From: an uncultured Erysipelotrichaceae bacterium
Lineage (GTDB): Bacteria; Bacillota_I; Bacilli_A; Erysipelotrichales; Erysipelotrichaceae
DNA length: 27,673 nucleotides
NCBI GenBank assembly: GCA_946621045.1
Contig: CAMOOA010000004.1
Location: 1-27,673 of the forward strand
Reading direction: 5' to 3'
Part shown: piece by piece, positions 1-8,784 of the stretch
How the letters are laid out: every line of letters begins with the position of its first letter
How positions within the stretch are numbered: the first letter of the stretch is position 1
The notes under the pieces: model-generated
The model's input: only the letters and a program-made list of their open reading frames with translations
The model's database searches: none
Told to the model about the DNA's origin: nothing
Made by a program: the position numbers and the translations under genes

Positions 1-772
1 CCATCCGCAGGAATCCCGGGAAGCCGGTCTCAAAGTTTTCAAAGCAGATGATCTGCCCTCTGCCGGAAAGATCCTTGTACAGGTCCTGCAGGAAGATCTG
101 TTCCTGCGCGCCGCTCTGGTAAAGGCTCATGTCGATGGTATACACATCATCGCTGCCGATGACGCGGTGTTCAAACAGCGACTTTGCCATGCGGGTCACG
201 CAGGCATGGCGGCCGCTTCCGTTGGGACCGGTGACGAGAATGACATTCTTTGCCTTTCCTTCGACCGTGCCCATGACATACGGACGGCGGAAGGCAACAC
301 AGAACTGGCGCAGTGCATCATCCTGGCCGACGATTTCCTCGTCCATTTCGACAAGGATTTCATCAAATACCTTCTGCGTATCAAATACGGTAAGAACGCC
401 GGGATTCTTCGCTTCCTGCGGCGTCAGTCCGTAGTCCTGCTCAATCTCCCGCTGCACACGCTCCATATCCGCCTGGTTGAAGCCGTTGTCCTTTGACAGC
501 TCCTCGAGTTCCTTCTGCTGGCCGGTGAGCAGCTTGCGCAGCTCTTCAAAGGAGCGGTCGGCATTTTTCAGAAGGTCGGATGTCGCCTTTGAAGCAGAGG
601 AAATCATATTGGACATCGTTGTGACGTCACCTGCGGTCTTGTCGATGGAATCTTCTCCCTTGCCGGTGACAAGCACAACATCATCGGTTTTCACGGTATT
701 TCCGGATGTGCGTTCCTTGTTCAGGATTTCCCGCATCAGGCGTTCTTTTTCTTCGGTACGTTTATCTGACAT
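1..772 (-). CDS. ClpB-like AAA+ protein with degenerate ATPase motifs (partial, C-terminus off the window)
   Basis: The gene starts at the ATG at 772 and runs off the left edge; 257 residues are visible. Residues 1-130 are polar and probably helical. From about residue 146 (EEIVGQDDALRQF) it reads like the start of the ClpB/ClpA second AAA+ module, where GQ-x-x-A precedes the Walker A loop. The Walker A position (182-189) is GPNGSGRH instead of GxxGxGKT, so the nucleotide-binding lysine is arginine and the following T/S is histidine. Further on, IICFENFE sits where ClpB has a hydrophobic strand plus DE, so Walker B reads EN. Both changes would be expected to weaken or abolish ATP hydrolysis. 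It lies 6 bases after the XpaC-like gene and is probably cotranscribed with it. The family assignment rests on motif resemblance; the missing half (sensor and C-terminal small domain) could change it. Confidence 0.65.
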   Translation of the reverse strand, partial: MSDKRTEEKERLMREILNKERTSGNTVKTDDVVLVTGKGEDSIDKTAGDVTTMSNMISSASKATSDLLKNADRSFEELRKLLTGQQKELEELSKDNGFNQADMERVQREIEQDYGLTPQEAKNPGVLTVFDTQKVFDEILVEMDEEIVGQDDALRQFCVAFRRPYVMGTVEGKAKNVILVTGPNGSGRHACVTRMAKSLFEHRVIGSDDVYTIDMSLYQSGAQEQIFLQDLYKDLSGRGQIICFENFETGFPGFLRM

Positions 773-778
773 GATTCA

Positions 779-1831
779 TCACCCCTCAAGTGTGCTGCTT
801 TCTTCACCTGCATTCTGCTGCTTCAGAGCCATCATGATATCGTCGTCTGTTGTCATGCCGTCTTTCCTCAGCATCGCCTCCAGTGTTGACATATCTGCGG
901 ACAGATTGATGGAGTCGCTTTCGGACATCGCCGGAATCAGGCGGTCCTTCATGGCGCTGTTGATATGGCTGATCGTATCTTTCAGACTCTGTACGTTCTT
1001 TTCATAGTTCGCATCCGTCTGCACGTTCTGCATTCTCGTGTACTGCTGGAGAATTCCGATCAGGTACGGCAGATAGTTGCTGTAGAGTTTCTTCAGCTTG
1101 CCCTTCTGTTTCGGGAATGTGCGCTCGAGATCATCCAGCTGCTTGAGCAGCGCGGCGGTCTCATACAGGCCGTTGGAAATCTCCTCATCCGGAATTCCGT
1201 CATTCAGTGCGTTGATCTGTTCACGGAACGAAACGGCATCATTCGGTTTCGGTTCTTCCTTCGGCGCTTCCTGCTTCGGCTTTGCGGCAGGCTTCTTTAC
1301 CTGAGCCGTTCCGGTCTTCGGAACGTAATCCACATCGACAATCTCCGGCGCCACCATCGCAACATCGTTCTGTTCCATTGTGAGCAGCGTGTCGAACATC
1401 TGGTCATAGATTTCACCGTAGTTCCTGCGGAAATCCGCAACCGTTCTGAAATAATGCCCGTCGCAGTCGACTTCAAGGGCATCAAGGCTCGAGAACCTGC
1501 CGCCTTTCAGGGTCAGCACAAGGTTATGGCTGCCGCTGGTCAGCGTGATCGCACGTTCCCCGCTGCGGAACCGCTTCAGAAGGTAGGCGTTTACACGCGC
1601 CTTCTTGTCTGCGGAATGCCGGGTATCGCTCATCCCGTAGCGGTGCACGGTCTGACGGCGCGAGCCTGCATTTGAACTGGTATATACGTTATTTCTGGAT
1701 GCTTTCACTGCCTGTGTCATGATATAGGTAACCACTCCGAAAATCAGCAGGAGCGGAATAATGCTGTCAAAAAAACCGAAGACAAAGAACAGCAGAAATA
1801 AGATCCAGAATCCATTGGGTGAGTTTCTCAT
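779..1831 (-). CDS. XpaC-family membrane protein (5-bromo-4-chloroindolyl phosphate hydrolysis family)
   Basis: 350 residues. The N-terminus (about 8-42) is one or two hydrophobic segments, followed by a basic linker, a middle domain (about 75-165) and a lysine/proline-rich spacer (about 180-200). Residues from about 210 to 335 match the XpaC pattern: a helical region with YLPYLIGILQQY, and near the end an acidic, hydrophobic stretch (INLSADMSTLEAMLRKDG) like the family's C-terminal signature. Bacillus XpaC is about 200 residues, so this one is longer because of the middle domain and linker. XpaC genes are usually paired with telA; here the partner is a ClpB-like AAA+ protein. The biochemical function of XpaC is not well defined. 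The start at 1831 has a GAGG about 11 bases upstream and a good -10 box beyond that. The family call is fairly firm, the function is open. Confidence 0.65.
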   Translation of the reverse strand: MRNSPNGFWILFLLFFVFGFFDSIIPLLLIFGVVTYIMTQAVKASRNNVYTSSNAGSRRQTVHRYGMSDTRHSADKKARVNAYLLKRFRSGERAITLTSGSHNLVLTLKGGRFSSLDALEVDCDGHYFRTVADFRRNYGEIYDQMFDTLLTMEQNDVAMVAPEIVDVDYVPKTGTAQVKKPAAKPKQEAPKEEPKPNDAVSFREQINALNDGIPDEEISNGLYETAALLKQLDDLERTFPKQKGKLKKLYSNYLPYLIGILQQYTRMQNVQTDANYEKNVQSLKDTISHINSAMKDRLIPAMSESDSINLSADMSTLEAMLRKDGMTTDDDIMMALKQQNAGEESSTLEG

Positions 1832-1858
1832 GTTTCATCAATCCTCTTAATAGAAGAA

Positions 1859-1867
1859 ATTATATCA
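1859..1867 (-). promoter_or_regulatory. Extended -10 promoter of the XpaC-like gene
   Basis: On the minus strand this reads TGATATAAT, a perfect TATAAT with the TGn extension. Transcription would start near 1852, leaving a leader of about 20 bases that contains a GAGG ribosome site. I see no good -35 box, which an extended -10 can do without. It lies directly after the terminator of the upstream gene, so the XpaC-AAA pair is an independent unit. Confidence 0.6.
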
Positions 1868-1869
1868 TT

Positions 1870-1893
1870 AAAAAAGGCGCCCAAACGGGCGTC
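1870..1893 (-). terminator. Intrinsic terminator of the 269-residue gene
   Basis: On the minus strand a CGCCC/GGGCG stem with a GTTT loop and one outer A-C mismatch is followed by six T's. It lies about 32 bases after the stop at 1925 and separates that gene from the XpaC-like gene. Confidence 0.75.
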
Positions 1894-1924
1894 TCTTTCA
1901 TAAATGTACTTATCCGGGACCTGA

Positions 1925-2734
1925 TTACTCGTTTTCCGCTTCCGTTCCTATCGTCCACATGGAGCGATAGCTCATGAACGGGATATCATCCGCATTGATC
2001 CGCGCCTGATTGCGCTGCTTGTGAATATCGCCTTCATGGATGGCCGAACGGATGTTTTTATTGACCATATACTGGACATAGACCAGCTTTTTAAGCAGGA
2101 ACCAGCGGACAACATAGGACGCAATCAGCGGAGCCTTGTCTTCCGTTTCAATCAGTTCTGCGGCTGCGCGGGCTTTGAGAGCTTCGCCGGCCTCGACTGC
2201 CTTTGCCTTCAGCTCATCGTAGTTTTTGAAGCATGTCCGGTCCAGCTGACGCTGAATCAGTCCTGCTTTTTCCTTCTTGAGCCGCTCCCAGGAGCTGACA
2301 ATCTCATCTGCGTTCGGTGTGCAGATTTCAAGAATCTCATTCCGATCTTCATAGAACTGGCTGCCTGCCTCACTCATGCAGTAATAGTAACCGCGTGCAT
2401 ACAGGTATCCGCCTTCTTCGTACGGAAGCACCAGCATCGCCTGATCAGCCTCACCGTAGCGGGCATAAATCAGATAAGGATAAACAACGGGGCTGCCCGC
2501 AAGTTTGCTGATGTCACGATAATGGATAATACGGTTGCTGATGTTGTCAAGCTTGACACTTCCTTTAAGATCGGTAACGATCCGCACATCAGGATCCGTG
2601 CTGCTGATGGTTTTAAATGCCTGCAGGAGCGCTTCGTCCGCAACTTCGTTTTCTTTCAGGTAATCACTCAGCGTTCCGTTGTAGGAACACTGCTGCCCAG
2701 CGGGCATTCCTGCGAGACCATCAAATACTGCCAT
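1925..2734 (-). CDS. Unknown protein, 269 residues
   Basis: I do not recognise this family. The start at 2734 (MAVFDGLAG) is chosen because GGAGGGG lies directly upstream; a longer reading from 2761 begins with no ribosome site, right at the predicted transcription start. The protein has no signal peptide or clear membrane segment. It contains a tyrosine-rich, apparently beta-rich region (about residues 90-135, with YPYLIYARYGE and YLYARGYYYCM), then a charged helical half rich in Lys, Glu and Ala (about 150-230), and a C-terminal region with WFLLKKLVYVQYMVNKNIRSA. The early motif MPAGQQCSY resembles nothing I can name. It is monocistronic, with its own promoter and terminator, and lies next to the XpaC-AAA pair on the same strand, which may or may not mean a shared role. 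Confidence 0.6.
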   Translation of the reverse strand: MAVFDGLAGMPAGQQCSYNGTLSDYLKENEVADEALLQAFKTISSTDPDVRIVTDLKGSVKLDNISNRIIHYRDISKLAGSPVVYPYLIYARYGEADQAMLVLPYEEGGYLYARGYYYCMSEAGSQFYEDRNEILEICTPNADEIVSSWERLKKEKAGLIQRQLDRTCFKNYDELKAKAVEAGEALKARAAAELIETEDKAPLIASYVVRWFLLKKLVYVQYMVNKNIRSAIHEGDIHKQRNQARINADDIPFMSYRSMWTIGTEAENE

Positions 2735-2763
2735 ACTCCCCTCCGATAATGCATGTTTCATCT

Positions 2764-2793
2764 ATTATATTCATAAATTCAATACACGTTCAA
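2764..2793 (-). promoter_or_regulatory. Promoter of the 269-residue gene
   Basis: On the minus strand TTGAAC (2793-2788) and a perfect TATAAT (2769-2764) are separated by 18 bases. Transcription would start near 2757, giving a leader of roughly 20 bases that carries the GGAGGGG ribosome site of the start at 2734. Confidence 0.6.
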
Positions 2794-2910
2794 TGTACAG
2801 AATGCGTTTTTTCGTTTTTTTTGAACATGCACTCATGTATAAATGCCGGGAAGTTTTCCCATCGGATTTTCTTCCGATTCTCCCCTCCTGCCAGGCAAAA
2901 GAACGGCGCA

Positions 2911-2919
2911 TGGTAAAAT
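2911..2919 (+). promoter_or_regulatory. Extended -10 promoter of addB, placed for a leaderless transcript
   Basis: TGGTAAAAT is a TGn-extended -10 box (TAAAAT, 5 of 6 consensus bases). Its spacing puts the transcription start at about 2926, which is the A of the addB start codon. No Shine-Dalgarno sequence is present in the preceding 30 bases. Confidence 0.5.
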
Positions 2920-2925
2920 GGTGCC

Positions 2926-5529
2926 ATGAAAACCATTATCTGCAGTGAAGAACAGAAAAATATGATCCGCCACCGTCTGCTTAAGGAATCCGGAAGTCCG
3001 GTCATCACCGGAATCCGGCTGCTTTCGCTTTCCAACATTCTCCGCCAGGAAGAACCTTCGGATGAAAAAGCAGACACCCTGCGGCTCTCAAAGATCCTGA
3101 AACAGAAAGATGACGCATTCCCCATATACCGCGCAATGTTCCGGTTCCCGGCATTCATTCAGGAGATTCTTTCCTTTGCAAGAGAATGCGCGCTGTATGA
3201 TATCCGTCCGGAACAGCTGCCTGCCGATACGGCCAGCGAGAGAGAACTTGCCGGCATTCTCGCAGAAGCACTTGCACTGCCGCTGAAGGAGAAGAAGATT
3301 GCGGCATCCCGTGCGAAGCTTCTCGCAGAAGCCGCCGCGTATTCACCGGCGGAATTTGCCGTCCGCTTTGAGGCGGATCCGTTCCGGTCCCGCTTTCTGA
3401 AAGATCTGCGCAGCGCGATTCCCGATGTGAGCGGCAGTTCTGAAACAGGAACATGCCGGCATACCGAACTCCGGTATGCGCCGGGCGTCCGGCAGGAAAT
3501 CGAAGCCTGCGCGCAGGACATCGTCCGCCGCAATACTCCCTGTGCTGTCGTCCTGTGCGGTTATGAGACGCAGTTCCCCGTGCTCCGGCAGGTATTTGAA
3601 CGCTACGGGATTCCTTTCTCAGCCGTTCATGAATCCTTCCGCTCTGCCGCTGTCGATGCCTTTGTGAGCCTTGCCCGCTATGCGCTCTACAAGGACCGCA
3701 GTTCCTTTCTTGAATGCATGGAAGCCGATGCCTTCCCGGCACATGCGGGCATCCGGCTGATCCGGCATTTCGCCGCTGCCGTAAATGACGAAGGATACAC
3801 CCCGCTTTCCGGACAGATCAGTTCCGAATTCTTTGAACGGGATCACAAGGCCGCAGATAAGCTTGATCAGAAAGCTCAAACGTTTCTTTCCGATATCGGC
3901 TCCGTACTTACGCCGCTTCAGAATGCATCGACGCCTTCCGAGTCACTGACTGCCGCGTTTGAAGCGCTCCGTGCATCCGGCATCACAAAAGATCCCCGGG
4001 AACTCGGTGCGGCGCTTGCCCTGCGCACCCGTCTGAACCAGACGCTCCCGCTGATCGAAACGGAAGAGGATGCGCTGTTTGTGCTTCGGGAAATCGACGC
4101 CTCCTCCTGTTCCGTCAGTGAGCCGATGCCCTCTTTCTGCATGGTCACCGACCTCTCCCATCCCACGGAACCGGTCAATACGATGTACGTCCTTGGCTGT
4201 TCGGGAAAACAGTATCCCGGCGTTCCCCTGCGCAAGGGTCTGTTTGACGAACCGTACGCCGCAAAGGTAAGCGGGTATCCGACGATGGAAGAGCGGCATG
4301 CGCTTTGGATGGACCAGCTTTCATGGCTGGAGAACAATTCCGATACCGTTATTTATTCCTATGCCGCAAGCGATTATCAGGGCCGGGAAATTCAGCCGGC
4401 GTTTGACATTATTTCAAAGCCGGTCTCCGGACAGCCCTGGACGATAGAAAAAGTAAGGCCGCTCGGTCCGCGGGAACATTCCATTCTGCCCGAAACCGCG
4501 CAGGCGCTCTATGAAACCGACGGACAGATCCTCTCTTCCGTCTCCCGCATTGAGCGCTGGTTCAGCTGTCCGTATTCCTGGTTCCTGCAGTCCGGGCTCA
4601 AAGTCCGCAAGGAACAGCGCGGCGGTCTGGAACAGTCCGATATCGGAACCCTCCAGCATGCCGTTCTGGAACATGCAGTAAACAGCTTTCATAAAGACTA
4701 CACGGCTGTCAGTGAAGAAGAGATCCGATCTTTTCTGAAACCGGCATTCAGTTCGCTGCGCGCCATGCATCCGGATGAAGAGATCCGGGCTTCGCTGTGT
4801 GAAGAACGGATGGTGCACAGTCTTCTTCAGACCATGCAGTTCCTGAAGGAAACGGAAGAGGCTGCTCCCTCATGGACGCCGGAAAAAGCGGAAGAAAAGT
4901 TTGAGGAGCCGATCACCCCGCATGTCCGGCTGAACGGCTGCATTGACCGGATTGATTATTCCGGTGCTTCGCTGCGCATTCTGGACTACAAGTCATCGAA
5001 AAAGACATTGTCGGAAAAGAAAATCAAAGCCGGCCTTCAGCTTCAGCTTCTGTCCTATCTGATCGTCGCCTGCCGCAGGGAGAACCGCCGGCCGGCCGGT
5101 GCGTTCTATATTTCAATGAAGCCGGAAAGCGGAAAGTCGGAGCCCGGAAGCTTCGGGAAAACAAATAAGAACGGCGTTCTGAATGATACCTGCGATGATG
5201 CGCCCGCTCTGAAGGAAGCGATGATCAGAGAACGGCGCCTGAACGGATGGTCCTTTGACGATCCTCTCATCAGCAATGACGACTACAAGCGCCTGTTTTC
5301 ACCGGGAACCGGCAGGTATTCCTATGAGGCGGTTGAACAGTGCATCACGGAACTCTATGAGTATTTCCATGAACACGCCTGTGAGGGAATGATCGATGTG
5401 GACCCGGTGGCCGGCGCCTGCACATTCTGTGATTACAAAGCCATATGCAGATATCATCTGCCGCCGCGTGCGCCGAAGGATCTGGTAATGAAGGATATTC
5501 CTCTGAAAAAGGGAAAGGAGGCAGACTGA
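2926..5529 (+). CDS. addB: AddB/RexB subunit of the helicase-nuclease AddAB
   Basis: 867 residues. With AddA it resects double-strand DNA breaks for RecA loading. A RecB-type nuclease domain lies near the C-terminus: GCIDRIDY, then ILDYKSS with D about 687, then a GLQLQLLSYL motif. Cysteines at about 548, 832, 835 and 841 (one early, then C-x2-C-x5-C) match the four-cysteine Fe-S arrangement of Bacillus AddB. The N-terminus has no Walker A loop, as in RexB-type subunits. It is shorter than Bacillus AddB (about 1,166), the shortening falling in the N-terminal and central helicase-like parts. The start at 2926 has no ribosome site and appears leaderless. The stop lies one base before the addA start codon, so the two form an operon. 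Confidence 0.9.
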   Translation: MKTIICSEEQKNMIRHRLLKESGSPVITGIRLLSLSNILRQEEPSDEKADTLRLSKILKQKDDAFPIYRAMFRFPAFIQEILSFARECALYDIRPEQLPADTASERELAGILAEALALPLKEKKIAASRAKLLAEAAAYSPAEFAVRFEADPFRSRFLKDLRSAIPDVSGSSETGTCRHTELRYAPGVRQEIEACAQDIVRRNTPCAVVLCGYETQFPVLRQVFERYGIPFSAVHESFRSAAVDAFVSLARYALYKDRSSFLECMEADAFPAHAGIRLIRHFAAAVNDEGYTPLSGQISSEFFERDHKAADKLDQKAQTFLSDIGSVLTPLQNASTPSESLTAAFEALRASGITKDPRELGAALALRTRLNQTLPLIETEEDALFVLREIDASSCSVSEPMPSFCMVTDLSHPTEPVNTMYVLGCSGKQYPGVPLRKGLFDEPYAAKVSGYPTMEERHALWMDQLSWLENNSDTVIYSYAASDYQGREIQPAFDIISKPVSGQPWTIEKVRPLGPREHSILPETAQALYETDGQILSSVSRIERWFSCPYSWFLQSGLKVRKEQRGGLEQSDIGTLQHAVLEHAVNSFHKDYTAVSEEEIRSFLKPAFSSLRAMHPDEEIRASLCEERMVHSLLQTMQFLKETEEAAPSWTPEKAEEKFEEPITPHVRLNGCIDRIDYSGASLRILDYKSSKKTLSEKKIKAGLQLQLLSYLIVACRRENRRPAGAFYISMKPESGKSEPGSFGKTNKNGVLNDTCDDAPALKEAMIRERRLNGWSFDDPLISNDDYKRLFSPGTGRYSYEAVEQCITELYEYFHEHACEGMIDVDPVAGACTFCDYKAICRYHLPPRAPKDLVMKDIPLKKGKEAD

Positions 5530-5530
5530 C

Positions 5531-8500
5531 ATGAAGATGGACGAACGTCAGGCAAAGGCGGTTCTTACCACCGGTTCCGATATTCTCGTCAGTGCATCTG
5601 CCGGAGCCGGCAAGACACGCGTTCTTGTCGAACGGCTTGTTTCCCTGTGTGCCTCAAAGCATATCGGAATGAATGAGATTCTTGCGGTCACGTTTACCGA
5701 AGCCGCCGCAAGCGAAATGAAAAACCGCGTTGCGGCACGCCTTCAGGAAATTGCGGCCAAAGAAGAAAACGAAGAGGAGAAACAGTGGCTGGCTTCCCAG
5801 CTGGTGCTTCTTTCCGATGCGGATATCACCACGATCGACAGTTTCTGTCTGAATCTGATCCGCAAGTATTTCAGCGTAATCGGACTGGACCCCGCCACCG
5901 CAGAAAACATCCTGGAAGAAAGTCTTCGCAGGCAGATGCTGGAGGAGGCCTTCAACGATGCCCTTGCGGAATACGACCGGACCGACCACGAAGGTCTGAT
6001 CCGCCTGCTGGAAGCCTACAGCCCGCGGGCGGAAAGCTGTGAGGAGATCAGAACAATGGTCAACTCCCTCCGGGATCTTGCGGAACGCAGCGGCGATGCG
6101 GAGACATATCTTCGCACCAATGCGGAAATGTTCCGCAATGTCCGCACAATGAATGACATTCCCGAGGTGATCCGTTCGGCATTCTTTGACCGGCTCACCC
6201 TGCTCTGGGAGACTGCCGATCAGGCATTCCGGGAGATGACCGCTCTTGCGGAACAGTATCCGGAAGAATTCAAAAAGCCCGAACAGATCCTGCAGTCGCA
6301 CATTCGCTTTCAGAATACGGAAGCGGCGCTCCGGGCGGAAAACTATGATCATTTCCGCGAACTGTTCGATGCGTTCGGAACCGAAATCAAAACCCCGGCA
6401 TGCAAAAATGTGCCTGCCTATGAAACCACACGGAATACCATGTACGGCGCGTGTGAGAAAATCACCGGAATGCTCTTCAGCAGCGATGTGCTGGTGCGCG
6501 ACATGCAGGAACTCTATCCGCATGCGCACGTTCTCAGTGAACTTACGATCATTACCATGCGGGAATTTCAGAACCGGAAACGGGAAAATGCATGTATGGA
6601 TTTCACCGATATGGAACAGTATGCATGGGAGATCCTCAACCGGAACGATCAGGAAGTCGCAAAACTGTTCCGGTCCCGTCTGAAGGAAGTCATGGTCGAT
6701 GAGTTCCAGGATACCTCATGGCTTCAGAACGAGATCATCAGTACTGTCGCCGCACCTGGAACCATATTCCGCGTCGGCGATGTCAAGCAGTCCATCTACC
6801 GGTTCCGCGGCGCGAAGCCTGCGCTGATGCGCGGTCTTGCGGAAGACCCCGCAATGTACCGGATCACGCTGGATCACAATTACCGTTCCTCATCCAAAAT
6901 CATAGAGTTCTCCAATCTGCTCTTTCAGCGGCTGATGAACATCGACGGCGGAGAAGACGTATACGGAAGCGAAGACATCGTTACTCCCGGCGTTCCCTCG
7001 CAGACCTCCCCGGATGATCCTCCGATCCGGATGATTCTTCTGGAAGAACCGGAAATACCGGAGAGCGGAGAAACGGATTCCGAAGATGAAAGCTTCAGCG
7101 CCAAGGAACGGAAGGCAGGATGGATCGCTTCGAAAATGATCGAACTGCATGAAGAAGGAAAGCGCTGGAACAGCTTCTGCGTGCTCGTCCGTTCCCATGC
7201 GGAAAAGATCACCCTTGCGCGGATCTTTGAGCGATGCGGCATTCCCTACGACATCGATACACGCCAGGGTTTCTACAACAGCGACCTCTGCATGTATATC
7301 CTTGCCCTCCTTCAGCTGCTTGCGGATCCGGATGACGATCTTGCCCTGCTTACGGTGCTGAGCGGAGAACTGTTTGCGCTGGATGATGAAACCCTCGCAC
7401 AGTTCCGTCTGAAACACGGCTCCCTGCGAACCGCAGTTTACAAAGAGCGTCCGGATATCAAGGCATGGCTTCAGGAACTCCGCAGTCATTTTTCCGAAGG
7501 AATGCCGGCGCTGCTGGACCGTGTCGCACTGTATCAGGGGTTCTATGAAAAGCTTACGGATGCCGGCAAGGCAAACTTTGATTTTCTCTATGAAAAAACC
7601 GTGCACTGCGCACAGAACCGCTTCACTGTTTATGATCTGATCCGGATGATGACCACCGGGGCGGATGAAAAGTCCTCCAATGCGACCTGCCGCAGTAAGG
7701 ATGATGATGTGGTGACCGTCACCACGATTCATCAGTCAAAAGGCCTGCAGTATCCGGTCGTCTTCCTCTGGAGCAGTTCTTCAAACCGGCTGATGGATTC
7801 GCAGAACGCACTGATTCCGGATACGGAAATTCCGTTCAGTCTGAAACATATCGACCTTCCCTGGCGCACTTCCCGTTCCACCGCAGCGCGCATGGCAGCG
7901 GAACACCGGCAGAGTGTTGCGGATCTCGCGGAGTATATCCGCGTCCTGTATGTTGCGCTTACCCGCGCCGAGAAGACCATGTTCATTGTCGATCTTGCCA
8001 AAGCGGAACAGCCATACCGGCCGGTCATGACGCTGGCCGAGCTCAGCCGCCGCAAAGGCATTACCGGATATATCACGGCAGCACTGAAGGAAGTGCCGGG
8101 TCTCTACCGGGTGGAACATATTCCTCCCGAATCATTCCGGACCGTTCCCGAAACCCTGCCGTCCTATGTGAAGGAGCTCTCACGGTGCACCGCCCCCGCT
8201 TCTGCGGTCCAGACGGTGATCCGCCCGAGCGAAAGCGAGTTTGCCTCGCTTCCGCCGCTGAACCCGGGTTCACTCTCCCGCGGCACACGCTACGGTACGC
8301 TGATCCATGAAACCATTGCGGCGCTTCCGGACCGGATGTGGACCGCCGATGATTTCGATCACACACTGCTCAGGGAGGGAGATATCGATGCCATTCTGAA
8401 TTTTGCGCAGTCCGATCTGTACCGGAAGGCACTTGCGATGGATATCCGGAAGGAACTTCCGTTTTATGCGGAAGATCCCGAAACCGGTCAGCCGGTGACG

Positions 8501-8713
8501 GGAGTTATGGACTTTGCGGCATTCGGAGCGGATGAGATTCTGCTCATTGATTTCAAGACGGATGCGATGACGCCGGATGCGATCCGCCGGCATTACAGCG
8601 CACAGCTGAATATCTACCGCCGGGTCCTGCAGCTTCTGAAGCCGGGCATTCCGGTTCATGCATGGGCATGGAGTTTCCACAACCGCACGGCAGTGGAAAT
8701 TCCCGAGAAATGA
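5531..8713 (+). CDS. addA: AddA helicase-nuclease subunit
   Basis: 1,060 residues, a UvrD/RecB-type superfamily 1 helicase with a C-terminal nuclease. Visible motifs in order: Walker A SASAGAGKT (21-29), Walker B DEFQDT (from about 390), GDVKQSIYRFRGA, DHNYRSS, TIHQSKGLQYPVVFL, and RVLYVALTRAEK (motif VI). The nuclease domain carries GVMDF, LIDFKTD (D about 1007) and a YSAQLNIYRR motif. AddA supplies the 3'-5' helicase and one nuclease, AddB the other. It is somewhat shorter than Bacillus AddA (about 1,230) but all key motifs are present. It follows addB after one base; GGAGG about 10 bases upstream supports the start at 5531 (a second Met is two codons in). Confidence 0.95.
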   Translation: MKMDERQAKAVLTTGSDILVSASAGAGKTRVLVERLVSLCASKHIGMNEILAVTFTEAAASEMKNRVAARLQEIAAKEENEEEKQWLASQLVLLSDADITTIDSFCLNLIRKYFSVIGLDPATAENILEESLRRQMLEEAFNDALAEYDRTDHEGLIRLLEAYSPRAESCEEIRTMVNSLRDLAERSGDAETYLRTNAEMFRNVRTMNDIPEVIRSAFFDRLTLLWETADQAFREMTALAEQYPEEFKKPEQILQSHIRFQNTEAALRAENYDHFRELFDAFGTEIKTPACKNVPAYETTRNTMYGACEKITGMLFSSDVLVRDMQELYPHAHVLSELTIITMREFQNRKRENACMDFTDMEQYAWEILNRNDQEVAKLFRSRLKEVMVDEFQDTSWLQNEIISTVAAPGTIFRVGDVKQSIYRFRGAKPALMRGLAEDPAMYRITLDHNYRSSSKIIEFSNLLFQRLMNIDGGEDVYGSEDIVTPGVPSQTSPDDPPIRMILLEEPEIPESGETDSEDESFSAKERKAGWIASKMIELHEEGKRWNSFCVLVRSHAEKITLARIFERCGIPYDIDTRQGFYNSDLCMYILALLQLLADPDDDLALLTVLSGELFALDDETLAQFRLKHGSLRTAVYKERPDIKAWLQELRSHFSEGMPALLDRVALYQGFYEKLTDAGKANFDFLYEKTVHCAQNRFTVYDLIRMMTTGADEKSSNATCRSKDDDVVTVTTIHQSKGLQYPVVFLWSSSSNRLMDSQNALIPDTEIPFSLKHIDLPWRTSRSTAARMAAEHRQSVADLAEYIRVLYVALTRAEKTMFIVDLAKAEQPYRPVMTLAELSRRKGITGYITAALKEVPGLYRVEHIPPESFRTVPETLPSYVKELSRCTAPASAVQTVIRPSESEFASLPPLNPGSLSRGTRYGTLIHETIAALPDRMWTADDFDHTLLREGDIDAILNFAQSDLYRKALAMDIRKELPFYAEDPETGQPVTGVMDFAAFGADEILLIDFKTDAMTPDAIRRHYSAQLNIYRRVLQLLKPGIPVHAWAWSFHNRTAVEIPEK

Positions 8714-8747
8714 CAGCCGGAAATCCGCAAACCGATCATTATCTGTT

Positions 8748-8784
8748 AAAAGAGGGGCTGATCATCAGATCTTCCCCTCTTTAA
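8748..8784. terminator. Bidirectional terminator between addA and nudC
   Basis: AAAAGAGGGG and CCCCTCTTT form a strong stem around a 16-base loop. The hairpin serves addA on plus and nudC on minus, where it is followed by TTTT. Its right arm includes the last codons of nudC, so the convergent genes share it. Confidence 0.75.

Noticed and set aside
5654..7732. Long minus-strand open frames opposite addA (291 and 280 codons)
   Set aside because: AddA is unmistakable in the plus frame; the antisense translations are rich in residues typical of reversed codons and show no domain.
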